A DNA stretch of 64,000 bases, taken from Acidobacteriota bacterium. GTDB lineage: Bacteria > Acidobacteriota > Blastocatellia > Pyrinomonadales > Pyrinomonadaceae. The stretch's first letter is position 1. Each line of letters opens with the position of its first letter. The stretch spans positions 1 to 64,000 of the forward strand of contig JAFAZX010000045.1 of NCBI GenBank assembly GCA_019239425.1, written 5' to 3'. The notes under the pieces are model-generated. The model worked only from the letters and a program-made list of their open reading frames with translations. It searched no databases and was not told where the DNA came from. Of this stretch, positions 7,602 to 16,854 are shown piece after piece. Made by a program: the position numbers and the translations under genes.

Positions 7602-8105
7602 CTATTTCCAGAGTTCGACGCCCGTGGCGAGGAAGGTGACCTCGTTCGCGGTGCCGTCGGGGTTCGTCCTTATCTTCGCACCGTCCTCTTTGACGAGGTG
7701 CTCGACCGTCTCCTTGCTCAGCGTCTCGACCTTGAGCGTGCCCTCGGCGCGGAAGTTCATCGCGGAGGAGTCCTTCGGCACGGCGAACTTGTGGTCGAAG
7801 GTGACGCGGACGCTCTCCTCGCCCTCGGCCTTCGGGCCGATCTCCATCCAGCAGCCCTCGGCCTGGCAGACGCGGCGGACGACGCCTTCGATGACGACCT
7901 TCTTGCCGTCGTACTTCTGCGGCTCCTTCAAGGCGTCGGCGAAGGAGACGCGCGCGGTCTCGGCGCCTATCGCCGCGCCGCGGAGGACGCGTCCGGAGGC
8001 GGCGTCCGCGGCCGTCTCCTGTTTCTGTTGATGGCCGTGGTGCCCCTCCTGCGCGGCGGCGGCGGCGCAGGCGCAGAGGAGCAGGGCGGCGAAGAATGTT
8101 TTCAT
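7602..8105 (-). CDS. DUF4920 domain protein, exported
   Basis: 167 residues with a signal peptide (MKTFFAALLLCACAAAAA, cleavage before QEGHHGH). The mature part has a His-rich start and a single OB-fold-like domain: KKVVIEGVVRRVCQAEGCWMEI, with paired cysteines, then VRVTFDHKFAVPKD. This matches the DUF4920 family of periplasmic proteins of unknown function. The His-rich segment and CxxxGCW motif hint at metal binding, which is inference. The gene is divergent from the next one with only 53 bases between starts, so they share a promoter region. Confidence 0.75.
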   Translation of the reverse strand: MKTFFAALLLCACAAAAAQEGHHGHQQKQETAADAASGRVLRGAAIGAETARVSFADALKEPQKYDGKKVVIEGVVRRVCQAEGCWMEIGPKAEGEESVRVTFDHKFAVPKDSSAMNFRAEGTLKVETLSKETVEHLVKEDGAKIRTNPDGTANEVTFLATGVELWK

Positions 8106-8158
8106 GAAGGAAATGCGCTATCCTTTCGGGGATTTTCCGGACGCAAGGGATTATAGCA

Positions 8159-8659
8159 ATGCGGCAGAGCCTCATCCAGTGGGTCGGCATCGCGTGGACG
8201 ATTCTCTACGCGGCACTCGTCGTGTGGCTCTACGCGGCCGCGCCGCAGAGTATCGCCGAGGTGAGGACGCAGGCCCGCGTCGCCGCCGGCACCTACGAAG
8301 TCGACCGCGCGCGCTTCGACGCCGGGCGCGAGCTGTTCCTGCGCGAGCAGTACGCGGCGGCCCGCGCCGAGTGGGAGCGCGCAGACCCCGCGCGGCGCGA
8401 CGCGCGCACGCAGTTCTACGTCGCCTACTCCTTCTACCGTCAGGGCTGGGGGCGCGTCTACAGCGACGACGCGTTATTCAAACAGGGGCTCGAAGCCGTC
8501 GACCTCGCCATCGACCTTTCGAGCGCGTCGCCGCTCACGGTCGAAGACGCGGAGCTGAAGATGCACACCGCCGCCGAGCTGAAGGCCGAGCTCGAACGGG
8601 GGCTGGAACGCACGGCCGACGACTTCAACCCCTTGAAGGTCTTCCGCGAAAGAAAATAA
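8159..8659 (+). CDS. Membrane-anchored TPR-like protein of unknown function
   Basis: 166 residues. One N-terminal membrane helix (QWVGIAWTILYAALVVWLYA, about residues 7-26), then an alpha-helical region with TPR character: FDAGRELFLREQYAAARAEW, then ARTQFYVAYSFYRQGWGRV. The helix topology puts the repeats outside the cytoplasm. AAGGGA precedes the ATG by eight or nine bases. Divergent from the DUF4920 gene. I do not recognise a specific family. Confidence 0.7.
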   Translation: MRQSLIQWVGIAWTILYAALVVWLYAAAPQSIAEVRTQARVAAGTYEVDRARFDAGRELFLREQYAAARAEWERADPARRDARTQFYVAYSFYRQGWGRVYSDDALFKQGLEAVDLAIDLSSASPLTVEDAELKMHTAAELKAELERGLERTADDFNPLKVFRERK

Positions 8660-8671
8660 GAAACGTTAAAG

Positions 8672-8812
8672 CTGGGAGCGCGGGCACCCTACAGCCCGCA
8701 TGAGCGCCGCAGGCGCGAAGGTTGTGAGACTTGATGCCTCAACGTCGAGGTAAGGAGGGAGACAGGCAGCGTGCTGGCGCACGCTTGCGGGCAGGGATGC
8801 CCGCGCTCCCAG
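8672..8812. repeat. MITE-like element with perfect 15-bp terminal inverted repeats
   Basis: CTGGGAGCGCGGGCA at 8672-8686 and its exact complement at 8798-8812 bound a 141-bp segment with no coding capacity; a second inverted pair lies inside (AGCCCGCA / TGCGGGC). It ends four bases before the next start codon. Size and structure fit a non-autonomous mobile element, but I see no clear target-site duplication. Confidence 0.6.
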
Positions 8813-8816
8813 GGAA

Positions 8817-9557
8817 ATGAGCCGGGTTACCAACCGAGCGCTGTTGCGACACCTACTGCTGCCGACCATCTTCCTGACGGTGGCGCTGCTCGGGGGCGTG
8901 CGCGTCGCGGCCGACACGAGGGCTCTGCTGTTCGTGCCGCCGCCCTTGGTGACTCTGATTCTGGCGGCGATGCTGGTCGCGCTCTTCGCGCGCGGCGGGG
9001 CGCTGAAGGTCGGGCGCTGGCTCTCGGCCGACCTCGGCGCGGCGGAGAACGTCTCGCACGCGCTCACACTCGGCGCGCTCTTCTTCGCCTCGGCGCAGGC
9101 GTTCAACTCGGTGCTGCCGGACGCGGGCCTGCCGCGTCTCGTGCTCGCCTCCTTCTTCCTCTGGACGCTCTGGCAGAACCAGTTCGCGCGTTTCGACGCG
9201 CGGCGGCTGTTAAGAAGTCTGGCGGCGCTCTTCGGCACGGCCTTCGTCGTCAAGCACCTTCTGCTCGCCTCGTTGGGCGACCCCGAAGGCGGCTGGCTCC
9301 GGCGCCTCGCGGCCGCCGCGCTCGAAGGCGTCGCGCTCGGCGGCCCCGCTTACGCCGCCTCGACCGGCTACGTCTCCTTCTTCGCCCTCGCGCTCTACGT
9401 CCTCGGCCTCTTCCTCCTCCCGCCCGCGCCCGAACGGGACGTCGATGAAAGTCGCGCGGTCGGACTCGCACGCGACCTCAAACAACTGCCAGCCCGCGAG
9501 CGCGCGCTCGTCGTCGAGGAGTTGAGTCGGAAGACAGAGGAAGGGGGCGCGGACTAA
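8817..9557 (+). CDS. Integral membrane protein of unknown function
   Basis: 246 residues with about five or six predicted membrane helices: LLLPTIFLTVALLGGV (12-27), LVTLILAAMLVALFA, ALTLGALFFASAQAF, LVLASFFLWTLW, AALFGTAFVVKHLLL and YVSFFALALYVLGLFLL, followed by a charged cytoplasmic tail of about 50 residues. No family is recognisable. The ATG lies four bases after a MITE-like element, whose AGGGA is the only ribosome-binding-like sequence and is very close to the start. Confidence 0.65.
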   Translation: MSRVTNRALLRHLLLPTIFLTVALLGGVRVAADTRALLFVPPPLVTLILAAMLVALFARGGALKVGRWLSADLGAAENVSHALTLGALFFASAQAFNSVLPDAGLPRLVLASFFLWTLWQNQFARFDARRLLRSLAALFGTAFVVKHLLLASLGDPEGGWLRRLAAAALEGVALGGPAYAASTGYVSFFALALYVLGLFLLPPAPERDVDESRAVGLARDLKQLPARERALVVEELSRKTEEGGAD

Positions 9558-9602
9558 AGAAGTCCGTGCCCCCTTCTCTTCCTCCCCTTCGCACAGGAAA
9601 AT

Positions 9603-10664
9603 TTACCAGTTGACGACGAGCGCCTGTTCGGCCTCCCAGACGGGGATGTCCTCGCGGATGGCGACGCGGTGGAGCCGCACCTTGTCCGTGAGGAGGCGGC
9701 CCGCGCCGAGCGCGACGGCCGCGAGCGGCTCGTCGGCCACGGCGACGTGGAGCCGCAGGTCTTTCTGCAAGCGCTCGGCCATCCCGCCGAGGAGCGCGCC
9801 GCCGCCCGTCAGGATGAGGCCCGTCTGGTAGATGTCGGCCGTCACCTCCGGCTTCGACTCCTCAATCGCGCGGCGCGCGCCCGCGATGATCTCGGCGACC
9901 ACCGGCTCCAGCGCCTCGCGCACCTCTTCGGCCTCGATCTCGACCACCTTCGCCAGCCCGTCGGTCACCTGCTTGCCGACGATCTCCAAACGTCCTTCGC
10001 AGTTCTCGCCGACGTTGCCCAATTGCTTCTTAACGTTCTCGGCCGTGCGCTCGCCGATCTGCATCTCGTACTTCGAACGCACGTAGTCGATGATGGCCTG
10101 ATCCATCGCGTTCCCCGCGGCCGGCAGGGAGTGCGAGGAGACGACCGCGCCCGAGGCGATGATGGCGACGTTGGTCGTGCCGCCGCCGATGTCGACGACG
10201 AGGTGCGCGCGCTCGTCCTCCTGGCGCAGCCCCGCGCCGAAGGCCGCGCACAGGCCCTCGTCGACCAGGTCGACCCGCGTGGCCTTCGCGTCGCGCGCGG
10301 CGTCGCGCACCGAGCGCTGCTCCAGGGAGGTCGAGGAGCCGGGCACGCCGATGACGACGTGGCTGCGGCGGTGGCCGTTGCCGTTGGCCCGGCTGATGAA
10401 GGCCTTGAGCATCTTCTCGACCGCGTCGAAATTCTCGATGGTGCCGCCGCGGACGGGGCGGAAGACCTCCACGTCCTTCGGCTCGCGGCCGAGCATCTTG
10501 GCGGCCTCCGCGCCCACTTCGAGCACCTCGCCCGTGTGCCGGTGGATGGCGACGCAGGACGGCTCGTTGAGGACGACGCCGCGGTCGGGCGCGAAGATGA
10601 GAGTGTTGACGGTACCGAGGTCGATGGCTAAATCGTCCGTAAAGATACTGCCCAGGATGTTCAT
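9603..10664 (-). CDS. mreB: Rod shape-determining protein MreB
   Basis: Bacterial actin that organises lateral wall synthesis. ATP-binding motifs in order: IDLGTVNTLIFAPD near the N-terminus, VVDIGGGTTNVAII (phosphate 2) and ILTGGGALLGGMAE (adenosine). I chose the ATG at 10664, preceded by GGGGGAG, giving 353 residues, the usual MreB size; the longer upstream frame has no family similarity. No mreC/mreD neighbours, so this is a stand-alone copy, possibly one of several paralogs. Confidence 0.95.
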   Translation of the reverse strand: MNILGSIFTDDLAIDLGTVNTLIFAPDRGVVLNEPSCVAIHRHTGEVLEVGAEAAKMLGREPKDVEVFRPVRGGTIENFDAVEKMLKAFISRANGNGHRRSHVVIGVPGSSTSLEQRSVRDAARDAKATRVDLVDEGLCAAFGAGLRQEDERAHLVVDIGGGTTNVAIIASGAVVSSHSLPAAGNAMDQAIIDYVRSKYEMQIGERTAENVKKQLGNVGENCEGRLEIVGKQVTDGLAKVVEIEAEEVREALEPVVAEIIAGARRAIEESKPEVTADIYQTGLILTGGGALLGGMAERLQKDLRLHVAVADEPLAAVALGAGRLLTDKVRLHRVAIREDIPVWEAEQALVVNW

Positions 10665-10867
10665 AACTCCCCCACTTGTTCTAACGCTTCGCTTGTGGAC
10701 GTTATACGCCGAGGTCACCTGAGGCTGGGCAAGTCGCGTTCCACTGGGACACACGCCCATATCCGCCGCTTTTCCAAAAACGGCCCCGCGCCCTCGCGTT
10801 CCGTTTCCAGACGAACCGGCGGACAGAACCCGCCGACGCCGCGCGGAAGGCGAACGGTAAAAAGACA

Positions 10868-10975
10868 AGGATGAAGGCGGAAGGATGAAGGATGAAGAAC
10901 GGGCGGCAGATCAGAAAGATGACACACGTCAGATGTCTGACATTTCATCCTTCCGCCTTCATCCTTCATCCTTCG
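10868..10975. repeat. Intergenic hairpin, GGATGAA heptamer family copy 1
   Basis: Left tract 10868-10898 (AGGATGAAGGCGGAAGGATG…) and right tract 10944-10974 are inverted copies about 45 bases apart. The right tract overlaps the 3' end of the S4-domain gene and provides its final codons (Lys-Asp-Glu-Gly) and TGA stop. Confidence 0.85.
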
Positions 10976-11231
10976 TCTCGATGTCGCTGACGAGTTCGTA
11001 GAGGGAGGGGGCGTCGCCGCGTGAGACCTGCTTGGACTGCGGGAGCGTGAGGACGCGTACCGTGAGGGCGCGGCCGCGGCGTTTGATGCTTATCTCGTCG
11101 CCCTCGCGCACCGCGCGCGAGGGGCGCGCCGCGGCGCCGTTGACCGTGACCGCGCCCGCGTCGCACAACTCCTGCGCGACCGTGCGTCGCAGGACGAGTC
11201 GGCTCGCGCGCAGGAAGAGGTCGAGACGCAT
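10959..11231 (-). CDS. S4-domain RNA-binding protein (Hsp15/RqcP-like)
   Basis: 90 residues with an S4 fold at the N-terminus: MRLDLFLRASRLVLRRTVAQ then AGAVTVNGAAARPSRAVREGDEI. This length and start match the HslR/Hsp15 and RqcP class, which bind 50S subunits carrying stalled peptidyl-tRNA. The start is the ATG at 11231; a longer frame reaches 11309 but its extra residues come from the adjoining repeat. The last four codons and stop also come from a repeat. No Shine-Dalgarno sequence is visible because the repeat starts two bases upstream. Confidence 0.85.
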   Translation of the reverse strand: MRLDLFLRASRLVLRRTVAQELCDAGAVTVNGAAARPSRAVREGDEISIKRRGRALTVRVLTLPQSKQVSRGDAPSLYELVSDIETKDEG

Positions 11232-11232
11232 G

Positions 11233-11338
11233 TTTAGTAAATGGTGAATGGTAAATAATAAGTGGTGAATAGAAAAGGCAAATGGTGAATGGAGGTTTGA
11301 GCCTTCCATTCACCATTTACTATTTACCATTCACCAAG
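11233..11338. repeat. Intergenic hairpin, AAATGGT heptamer family copy 1
   Basis: Left part is a tandem of degenerate heptamers (AAATGGT, GAATGGT, AAATAAT, AAGTGGT…). GGTGAATGGTAAAT at 11243-11256 pairs perfectly with 11322-11335, and AATGGTGAATGG at 11281-11292 with 11306-11317. The element fills the entire gap between the upstream SurA-like stop and the S4-protein start. It is AT-rich, unlike its surroundings. Confidence 0.88.
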
Positions 11339-11341
11339 CGG

Positions 11342-12469
11342 TTACTGCTTCTTCCCCTTCTCCTTCTTCTCGGAGGCGGGCTTGGGGGAGGAGTCGGCGG
11401 AGGCCGTCTGCTGCTTGTCCTTGTCGAGGATCGGCTGGACGGCGTCCTTGTAGGCGTCGGCCGGCTTGATGTAAGCCTCCTTGCGGAGGTTGCGGAGGTA
11501 TTTCTCGCGCTCGACCTCGCCGCGCTCCTGCGTCAGCATGCCGCGGACGAAGTTCTCCTTGAAGGAGTCGTCGCGCTCGTTGACCCGCAGGATCATGTAG
11601 CCCTCGTCGGTCTTGATGGGGTCGCTGATGCCGCCCGCCTTCAAGTCCTTGACGGCCGCGCCGACCTCCTTCGACAGGTCGGAGACGAGGAACCAGCGGG
11701 GCTTGCCGTCCGGCTCGGAGAGCACGCCCTTCGTCTTCTTCGTCGGCTCGTGCTCGGAGTTCTTCTCGACCAGCTCCTCGAAGCTGACGCCGGTGCGCGC
11801 GCGCTTGGCGAGGTCGGCGGCCTTGGCCTTGACCTCGTCCTCGCTGCGGCCGGCGAGGCTCAGGAAGACCTCGGAGAGCGTGACGCTGACGAACTTGTCG
11901 CGGTTCTTGTCGTAGAAGTCGTGCAGCTCCTTGTCGGTCAGGCCGTAGTAAATCTTCGCGTCCACCTCGCGCTGGAGGACGGCCTGCTTCATGAACTGGC
12001 GGCGCAGCGTCTCCTTCACGTCGGCGAGGATCATGCCCTCCTGGCGCATCGCCTCTTCGAGCTGCTCGATGGTCGGGATGTTCGAACCCTTGGCGACGCG
12101 CAGCACCTCGCGGTTGACCTCGGACTCGACCTCTTCGGGCAGGTGCGGCATGTCCTTGCCCTTCTGGACGAGGAGCGCCTCGTTGATGAGGTTGAGGATG
12201 ATCTCGGGCTGCCGCTTCTGTATCTCGGCCTCGGCCTGCTCGGCCGTCAGCCCGCGCTGCTTGACGAGCTGATCCCGGAACTCGTTGTTCTCGCGCTTGA
12301 GCTGCGAGAGCATGATGACGTAGTTGTCCACCTGCGCGACCGGTTCGTCGAGCACCGTGGGCGGCGCCTCCTCCTGCGCGCGCGCGGGGGCGGAGGCTGC
12401 GACTACGAGCAGCAGGGTCGCGAAGGCGAGGGCAAGACGCGCCGGGATGTTTTTCAAAAGCACTTTCAT
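11342..12469 (-). CDS. Periplasmic peptidyl-prolyl cis-trans isomerase, SurA/PpiC type
   Basis: Folding factor or chaperone for exported proteins. 375 residues from the ATG at 12469, which has AGGAGTG in front. Signal peptide at residues 1-31 (ARLALAFATLLLVVAASAPA); a SurA-like helical N-domain (QVDNYVIMLSQLKRENNEFR, EQAEAEIQKRQPEIILNLIN); then one parvulin rotamase domain (VTLSEVFLSLAGRSEDEVKA … LVEKNSEHEP … PIKTDEGYMILRV). The C-terminus is Lys-rich. Single parvulin domain, against two in E. coli SurA. Confidence 0.88.
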   Translation of the reverse strand: MKVLLKNIPARLALAFATLLLVVAASAPARAQEEAPPTVLDEPVAQVDNYVIMLSQLKRENNEFRDQLVKQRGLTAEQAEAEIQKRQPEIILNLINEALLVQKGKDMPHLPEEVESEVNREVLRVAKGSNIPTIEQLEEAMRQEGMILADVKETLRRQFMKQAVLQREVDAKIYYGLTDKELHDFYDKNRDKFVSVTLSEVFLSLAGRSEDEVKAKAADLAKRARTGVSFEELVEKNSEHEPTKKTKGVLSEPDGKPRWFLVSDLSKEVGAAVKDLKAGGISDPIKTDEGYMILRVNERDDSFKENFVRGMLTQERGEVEREKYLRNLRKEAYIKPADAYKDAVQPILDKDKQQTASADSSPKPASEKKEKGKKQ

Positions 12470-12511
12470 CACTCCTATATCCGTGACAGTCGAGTGGAGA
12501 TTCTGAAGTTT

Positions 12512-12582
12512 AACCACAGAGACACAGAGACACAGCTTTGTCTTTAGCTGTGTTCAAGCTGTGCCTCTGTGACTCTGTGGTT
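12512..12582. repeat. Intergenic hairpin, CACAGAGA-family copy 2
   Basis: Arms 12512-12538 and 12556-12582, 27 bases with two mismatches, between the mfd stop and the SurA-like start. Both flanking genes read leftward, so the hairpin would sit in the 3' region of the mfd transcript. Confidence 0.88.
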
Positions 12583-12626
12583 GAATTTCTTCCTTCATTC
12601 AATCCGGTCGGGCGAAGTCGCGTATT

Positions 12627-15600
12627 CTACCCTTCGGCGCGGATGTCGAGCAACACGCGGCGCGCGCGGTCGATGAGGCCGCCGCCTTCGGCCTCGACCT
12701 TGAGCACGCCGCTCGGGCTGAAGCTCGCGCCCCCGCCCCCGCCGACCAGGGCCAGCAGCTTGTCGGGCGAGACGCGCGCCGTCTCCTTCAGCTTGAAGGC
12801 GAGGCCCGCGGGCGTGCGGTCGATGGAGACGACGCCCGTCTCCTCGGCCGCGCGCCTGAGGCGCGCGTAGGCGAACAGGCGCTCGACCGACTCGGGCGGC
12901 CGTCCGTAGCGGTCTTCCAGCTCGCGCCCGATGCCGTCCAGGGCCTCGTCGTCGCGCGCCGAAGCGATGCGCTTGTAAGTCCTGAGCCGCTGCCCCATGT
13001 CCGAGATGTAGTCCTCGGGGATCGAGACGTCGACGCCGAGGTTGATCGAGACGGAAGTCTCGTCCTCGACCTGCTCGCCGCGCAGCTCCGAGACGGTTCG
13101 CTCGAGCATCTGCGTGTAAAGATCAAAGCCCAGCGCGTCCATGTGACCCGACTGCTCGCCGCCCAGCAGGTTCCCCGCCCCGCGCAGCTCCAAGTCCAGG
13201 GCCGCGACGCGGAAGCCCGCGCCCAAGTCCGAGAACTCGCGGATGGCCGCGAGGCGTCGGCGGGCGATGGCGGTCAGCTCCGCCTCGGACGGGATGAGCA
13301 GATAGGCGTACGCGCGCCGGTTCGAACGCCCGACGCGCCCCCTCAGTTGGTAAAGCTGAGAAAGGCCGTAGTTGTCGGCACGGTTTATGATGATCGTGTT
13401 GGCGCGCGGGATGTCTATCCCGTTCTCGATAATCGTCGTGGCGACCAGCACGTCCGCCTTGAAATCGACGAAGTCGAGCATCACCTGCTCCATCTCCTTC
13501 TCGTTCATCTGCCCGTGCGCGACCGTGACGCGCGCCTGCGGCACGAGCCGTTTGACGAGCGCCGCGACGGTGTCGATGGTCTCCACGCGGTTGTGGATGA
13601 AGAAGACCTGCCCGCCGCGGCCGAGTTCCAGCTCAATCGCCGACTTGATGACCGACTCGGAGAACTGCACGACCTGCGTCTGGATGGCGAGGCGGTCGCG
13701 CGGCGGCGTCTCGATGACGGACATGTCGCGCAGGCCCATCAGAGACATGTTGAGCGTGCGCGGGATGGGCGTCGCGGAGAGCGTGAGCACGTCCACGCGC
13801 TTCTTCAACTGCTTGAGTCGCTCCTTGTGCGCGACGCCGAAGCGCTGCTCCTCGTCGACGACGACGAGGCCGAGGTCTCGGAACGCGATGTCTTTCGAGA
13901 GGATGCGGTGCGTGCCGATAATCACGTCGATGTCGCCGGACTCGACGCGCCTGACGATCTCCTTCTGCTCCTTGGGCGAGCGGAAGCGCGAAATCAATTC
14001 AATCGTGACGGGGAAGGCCGCGAAGCGCGCGCGGAAGGTCTCGTAGTGCTGGTAGGCGAGGACGGTCGTGGGCGCGAGGACGGCGACCTGCTTCGAGTCC
14101 ATCACGGCCTTGAAGGCGGCGCGCATGGCGACCTCGGTCTTCCCGTAGCCCACGTCGCCGCAGAGGAGCCTGTCCATCGGCGTCGCGTTCTCCATGTCCT
14201 TCTTCACGTCTTCGATGGCCGTGTCCTGGTCGGCGGTGGGCACGTACTCGAAGGCGTCCTCGAACTCGCGCTGCCACGGGCTGTCGCCGGAGAAGGCGTA
14301 GCCCTGCACCAGCTTCCTCTCCGCGTACAGCTTCAGCAGCTCGTCGGCCATGTCGCGCATCGCGCGCTTGGCCTTGGCCTTCGTCTTCTGCCAGCCGAGT
14401 CCGCCGAGACGGTCGAGCGTCGGCTCGTGCCCTTCCGCGGACGAATACCTCTGGACTAAGTCGAGCCGCTCGACCGGCGCGTAGAGCTTCGCGTCGTCGG
14501 CGTAGTAGAGCAGCATGAACTCGCCCTTGCGCCCGCCGAGTTCCAAAGTCTGCAAGCCGCCGAAGCGCGCGACGCCGTGGTCGATGTGGACGACGTAGTC
14601 GTTGACCTTCAGGTCGCGGAAGTCTGAAAGGAAGGCGGCCGTCTTCGACTTCTTCCGCTTGGCAGACGCGGTGGTCGCGCCGCCCGTGCCCGGCGCGCGC
14701 TGCTCGACGGTGTTGCCGCTCGCCTCGTCGAAAAGGTCTGTCTCGACGTGCACCTTGAGGCGCGCGCCCGGCAGCTCGAAGCCGCCCGAGAGACGGCCGA
14801 CCGTGACGACCGCGGCGTAGTCTTCGGCGTTCGCCCCGCCCTCGCCCGCGAGCGCGACGCGCGCCGAGACGTTGTAGTCCGAGAGCATGTCGGAGACGCG
14901 CTCGGCCACGCCCGCCGAGGGCATCGCGAAGAGCGTGAGCGTGTGGCCTTCGGCGCGCGCGTGGCGCACGTCGGCCGAGAGGTCTGGGATGCGCCCGTGG
15001 TAGCGCTTCGCGGGGAGCGAGCGCCACTCGACCTCGGGCGCTTGTTCGACGGCCGGGAAGAGGAAGAGCGGCGCGCCGCCCCGGCGCGCGCGCCCGACCT
15101 GCGCCGCGGGCTGTTCCGACTCGCCCATGAACCTTTCATCGGTGGCGGCGGCGGCGCGACCCAACGCGCGGAACTCGACGCGCAAGACTTCGCTTAAACC
15201 TGCGCGCAGTTCCTCGGGCGTCAGGTAAAGCTCCTCAAGTCTCAAACCTATCTCGCCCGCCGCGTCGTTCTCCGCGTAGCGCGAGGCGACGGTCTCAAAG
15301 CTGTTGCCCAAATGCTGCTCGACGCCCGCCGGCTCGTCCACGACGAGCACCGTGTCGCGCAGGTAGTCGAAGACGGAGGCGCCGGACTTGACGACGAGCG
15401 AGATGAGCCACTCCCAGCCGGGGAACGTCTCGCCCTCGTCGGCGTAGACCGTCCGGTCTTTGAGCGCGCGCGCGTGCGCCTCGTCGCCCCAGCGGTCGCG
15501 CGCGAACTCGGCCCACAGGCGGAAGTCGTCGCGGCCGACCGCGAGCTCGCGCATCGGGACGATTTCGGTCAACTGGAGCTGTTCGACGGAGAGCTGCGTC

Positions 15601-16286
15601 TCGGGGTTGAACCTTCGGATCGAATCGACCGTGTCGCCGAAGAACTCGACGCGCACGGGGAAGGGCTCGCCCGGCGACCAGACGTCGAGGATGCCCCCGC
15701 GCATCGAGAACTCGCCGACCGCGCCCACGGGGTCTTCGCGCACGTAGCCCGAGGCCAGAAGCACCTCGACCAAATCTTCCGGCGGGTAGTCGCCGTCCCG
15801 CTTCAGAGACGCGCCCATCTCAAGCAGGCGCGCCGGCTCGACCGTCCTGCGCGCGAGCGCCCTCGAAGAGAGAAGCACGAACCGCCCGCGCCCCTGCGCC
15901 AGATTCCACAACGTCAGCGCGCGCCGCTCTAAGGTCTCCGCGTGCGGCGAAGCGCCCGCGTACGGGTCGCCCTCCGAAGCGGGCAGGCTCAGCACGGCCT
16001 CACAATCGTCGCCGCCGACGCCGAGCGCCGCGCACCAGAAAGCGAGGTCGCGCTCCCAGGCCTCCATGTCGCGGTTCGCCGCGACCAGCACGGCGAACCG
16101 CCGCCCCGTCTCTCTCTGCAAGGCGGCCAGCGCCAGAGCGCGCGCGGGGGCCGAAGTGAGCCCCGCCACCGACACGACGCGCCTCCCGGAGCCCACGGCC
16201 GCCGCCAGCCGCCGATACTCCTCCCCCTCCACCACGCGCCGCAAAGCGCCCTGCAAGACCGTGGCTGACTCGACTGATCTACTCAT
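12627..16286 (-). CDS. mfd: Transcription-repair coupling factor Mfd
   Basis: ATP-driven translocase that removes stalled RNA polymerase from lesions and recruits UvrA. 1219 residues with all modules: UvrB-like N-terminal region ([36 protein letters not shown]), RNA-polymerase-interacting CarD-like domain near residues 555-620 ([20 protein letters not shown]), helicase with Walker [15 protein letters not shown] near 710 and DEEQ near 812 ([11 protein letters not shown]), motif VI in [18 protein letters not shown], and the C-terminal TRCF domain. Its first eight bases overlap the end of the rfaE2-like gene, so they form one operon. Confidence 0.97.
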   Translation of the reverse strand: MSRSVESATVLQGALRRVVEGEEYRRLAAAVGSGRRVVSVAGLTSAPARALALAALQRETGRRFAVLVAANRDMEAWERDLAFWCAALGVGGDDCEAVLSLPASEGDPYAGASPHAETLERRALTLWNLAQGRGRFVLLSSRALARRTVEPARLLEMGASLKRDGDYPPEDLVEVLLASGYVREDPVGAVGEFSMRGGILDVWSPGEPFPVRVEFFGDTVDSIRRFNPETQLSVEQLQLTEIVPMRELAVGRDDFRLWAEFARDRWGDEAHARALKDRTVYADEGETFPGWEWLISLVVKSGASVFDYLRDTVLVVDEPAGVEQHLGNSFETVASRYAENDAAGEIGLRLEELYLTPEELRAGLSEVLRVEFRALGRAAAATDERFMGESEQPAAQVGRARRGGAPLFLFPAVEQAPEVEWRSLPAKRYHGRIPDLSADVRHARAEGHTLTLFAMPSAGVAERVSDMLSDYNVSARVALAGEGGANAEDYAAVVTVGRLSGGFELPGARLKVHVETDLFDEASGNTVEQRAPGTGGATTASAKRKKSKTAAFLSDFRDLKVNDYVVHIDHGVARFGGLQTLELGGRKGEFMLLYYADDAKLYAPVERLDLVQRYSSAEGHEPTLDRLGGLGWQKTKAKAKRAMRDMADELLKLYAERKLVQGYAFSGDSPWQREFEDAFEYVPTADQDTAIEDVKKDMENATPMDRLLCGDVGYGKTEVAMRAAFKAVMDSKQVAVLAPTTVLAYQHYETFRARFAAFPVTIELISRFRSPKEQKEIVRRVESGDIDVIIGTHRILSKDIAFRDLGLVVVDEEQRFGVAHKERLKQLKKRVDVLTLSATPIPRTLNMSLMGLRDMSVIETPPRDRLAIQTQVVQFSESVIKSAIELELGRGGQVFFIHNRVETIDTVAALVKRLVPQARVTVAHGQMNEKEMEQVMLDFVDFKADVLVATTIIENGIDIPRANTIIINRADNYGLSQLYQLRGRVGRSNRRAYAYLLIPSEAELTAIARRRLAAIREFSDLGAGFRVAALDLELRGAGNLLGGEQSGHMDALGFDLYTQMLERTVSELRGEQVEDETSVSINLGVDVSIPEDYISDMGQRLRTYKRIASARDDEALDGIGRELEDRYGRPPESVERLFAYARLRRAAEETGVVSIDRTPAGLAFKLKETARVSPDKLLALVGGGGGASFSPSGVLKVEAEGGGLIDRARRVLLDIRAEG

Positions 16287-16764
16287 CGCTGATTACTGCT
16301 TTGACTCTTTCGATAATGCCTGTGGTGGACGCGCCTTCGACGAAAGGCAGGGCGAGGACTCGGCCGCCCGCGGCTTCGACCTCTTCGCGGCCGTGTATCT
16401 CTTCGAGGGCGTAGTCGCCGCCTTTGACGAGCACGTCGGGGAGGAGCTCCGCGATGAGCTTGCGCGGCGAGTCCTCATCGAAGACGGTCACGAAGTCCAC
16501 CGCGGAGAGCGCCGCGAGCAGCTCGGCCCGCTCGCCTTCGTTCATCAAGGGGCGCCCTTTCCCTTTGAGCGCGCGCACCGAACGGTCGCTGTTGACGGCG
16601 ACGAGCAGCGCGTCGCCCAACGCCCTGGCCGCCGCCAGGTAACGCGCGTGGCCGACGTGCAGGATGTCGAAGCACCCGTTCGTGAAGACGAGCCGCCGCC
16701 CCGCCGCGCGCAGCTCGGCGCGGACGCGCAGCAGCTCCCCCCTTTCGAGAATCACCCTGCCCAT
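16279..16764 (-). CDS. rfaE2: RfaE2-type D-beta-D-heptose 1-phosphate adenylyltransferase
   Basis: 161-residue cytidylyltransferase-fold enzyme, equivalent to the C-terminal half of HldE. It has [18 protein letters not shown] (HxGH, H36 and H39), [17 protein letters not shown] and [18 protein letters not shown], the standard set for ADP-heptose synthesis, used for lipopolysaccharide core or other glycoconjugates. The kinase half (RfaE1) is not in the window. It overlaps the start of mfd by eight bases. Its own start codon is separated from lysS only by a hairpin repeat. Confidence 0.92.
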   Translation of the reverse strand: MGRVILERGELLRVRAELRAAGRRLVFTNGCFDILHVGHARYLAAARALGDALLVAVNSDRSVRALKGKGRPLMNEGERAELLAALSAVDFVTVFDEDSPRKLIAELLPDVLVKGGDYALEEIHGREEVEAAGGRVLALPFVEGASTTGIIERVKAVISDE

Positions 16765-16765
16765 C

Positions 16766-16853
16766 GGTTAGTAAATAGTAAATGGTTAATAGTGAATAGA
16801 CAAAACTTCGCCCCGGCGATTTACCATTTACTATTCACCATTTACTATTTACC
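16766..16853. repeat. Intergenic hairpin, AAATGGT-family copy 2, in a divergent gene gap
   Basis: GTAAATAGTAAATGG at 16771-16785 and its exact complement at 16838-16852 enclose further heptamers (TTAATAGTGAATAGA and its partner). It occupies essentially all of the 90 bases between the divergent rfaE2 and lysS start codons, ending one base before lysS. The place where both ribosome binding sites and promoters should be is therefore repeat sequence. Confidence 0.88.
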
Positions 16854-16854
16854 G

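Noticed and set aside
11232..11309. In-frame upstream extension of the S4-domain protein
   Set aside because: The extra residues come only from the AAATGGT repeat and are absent from the family.
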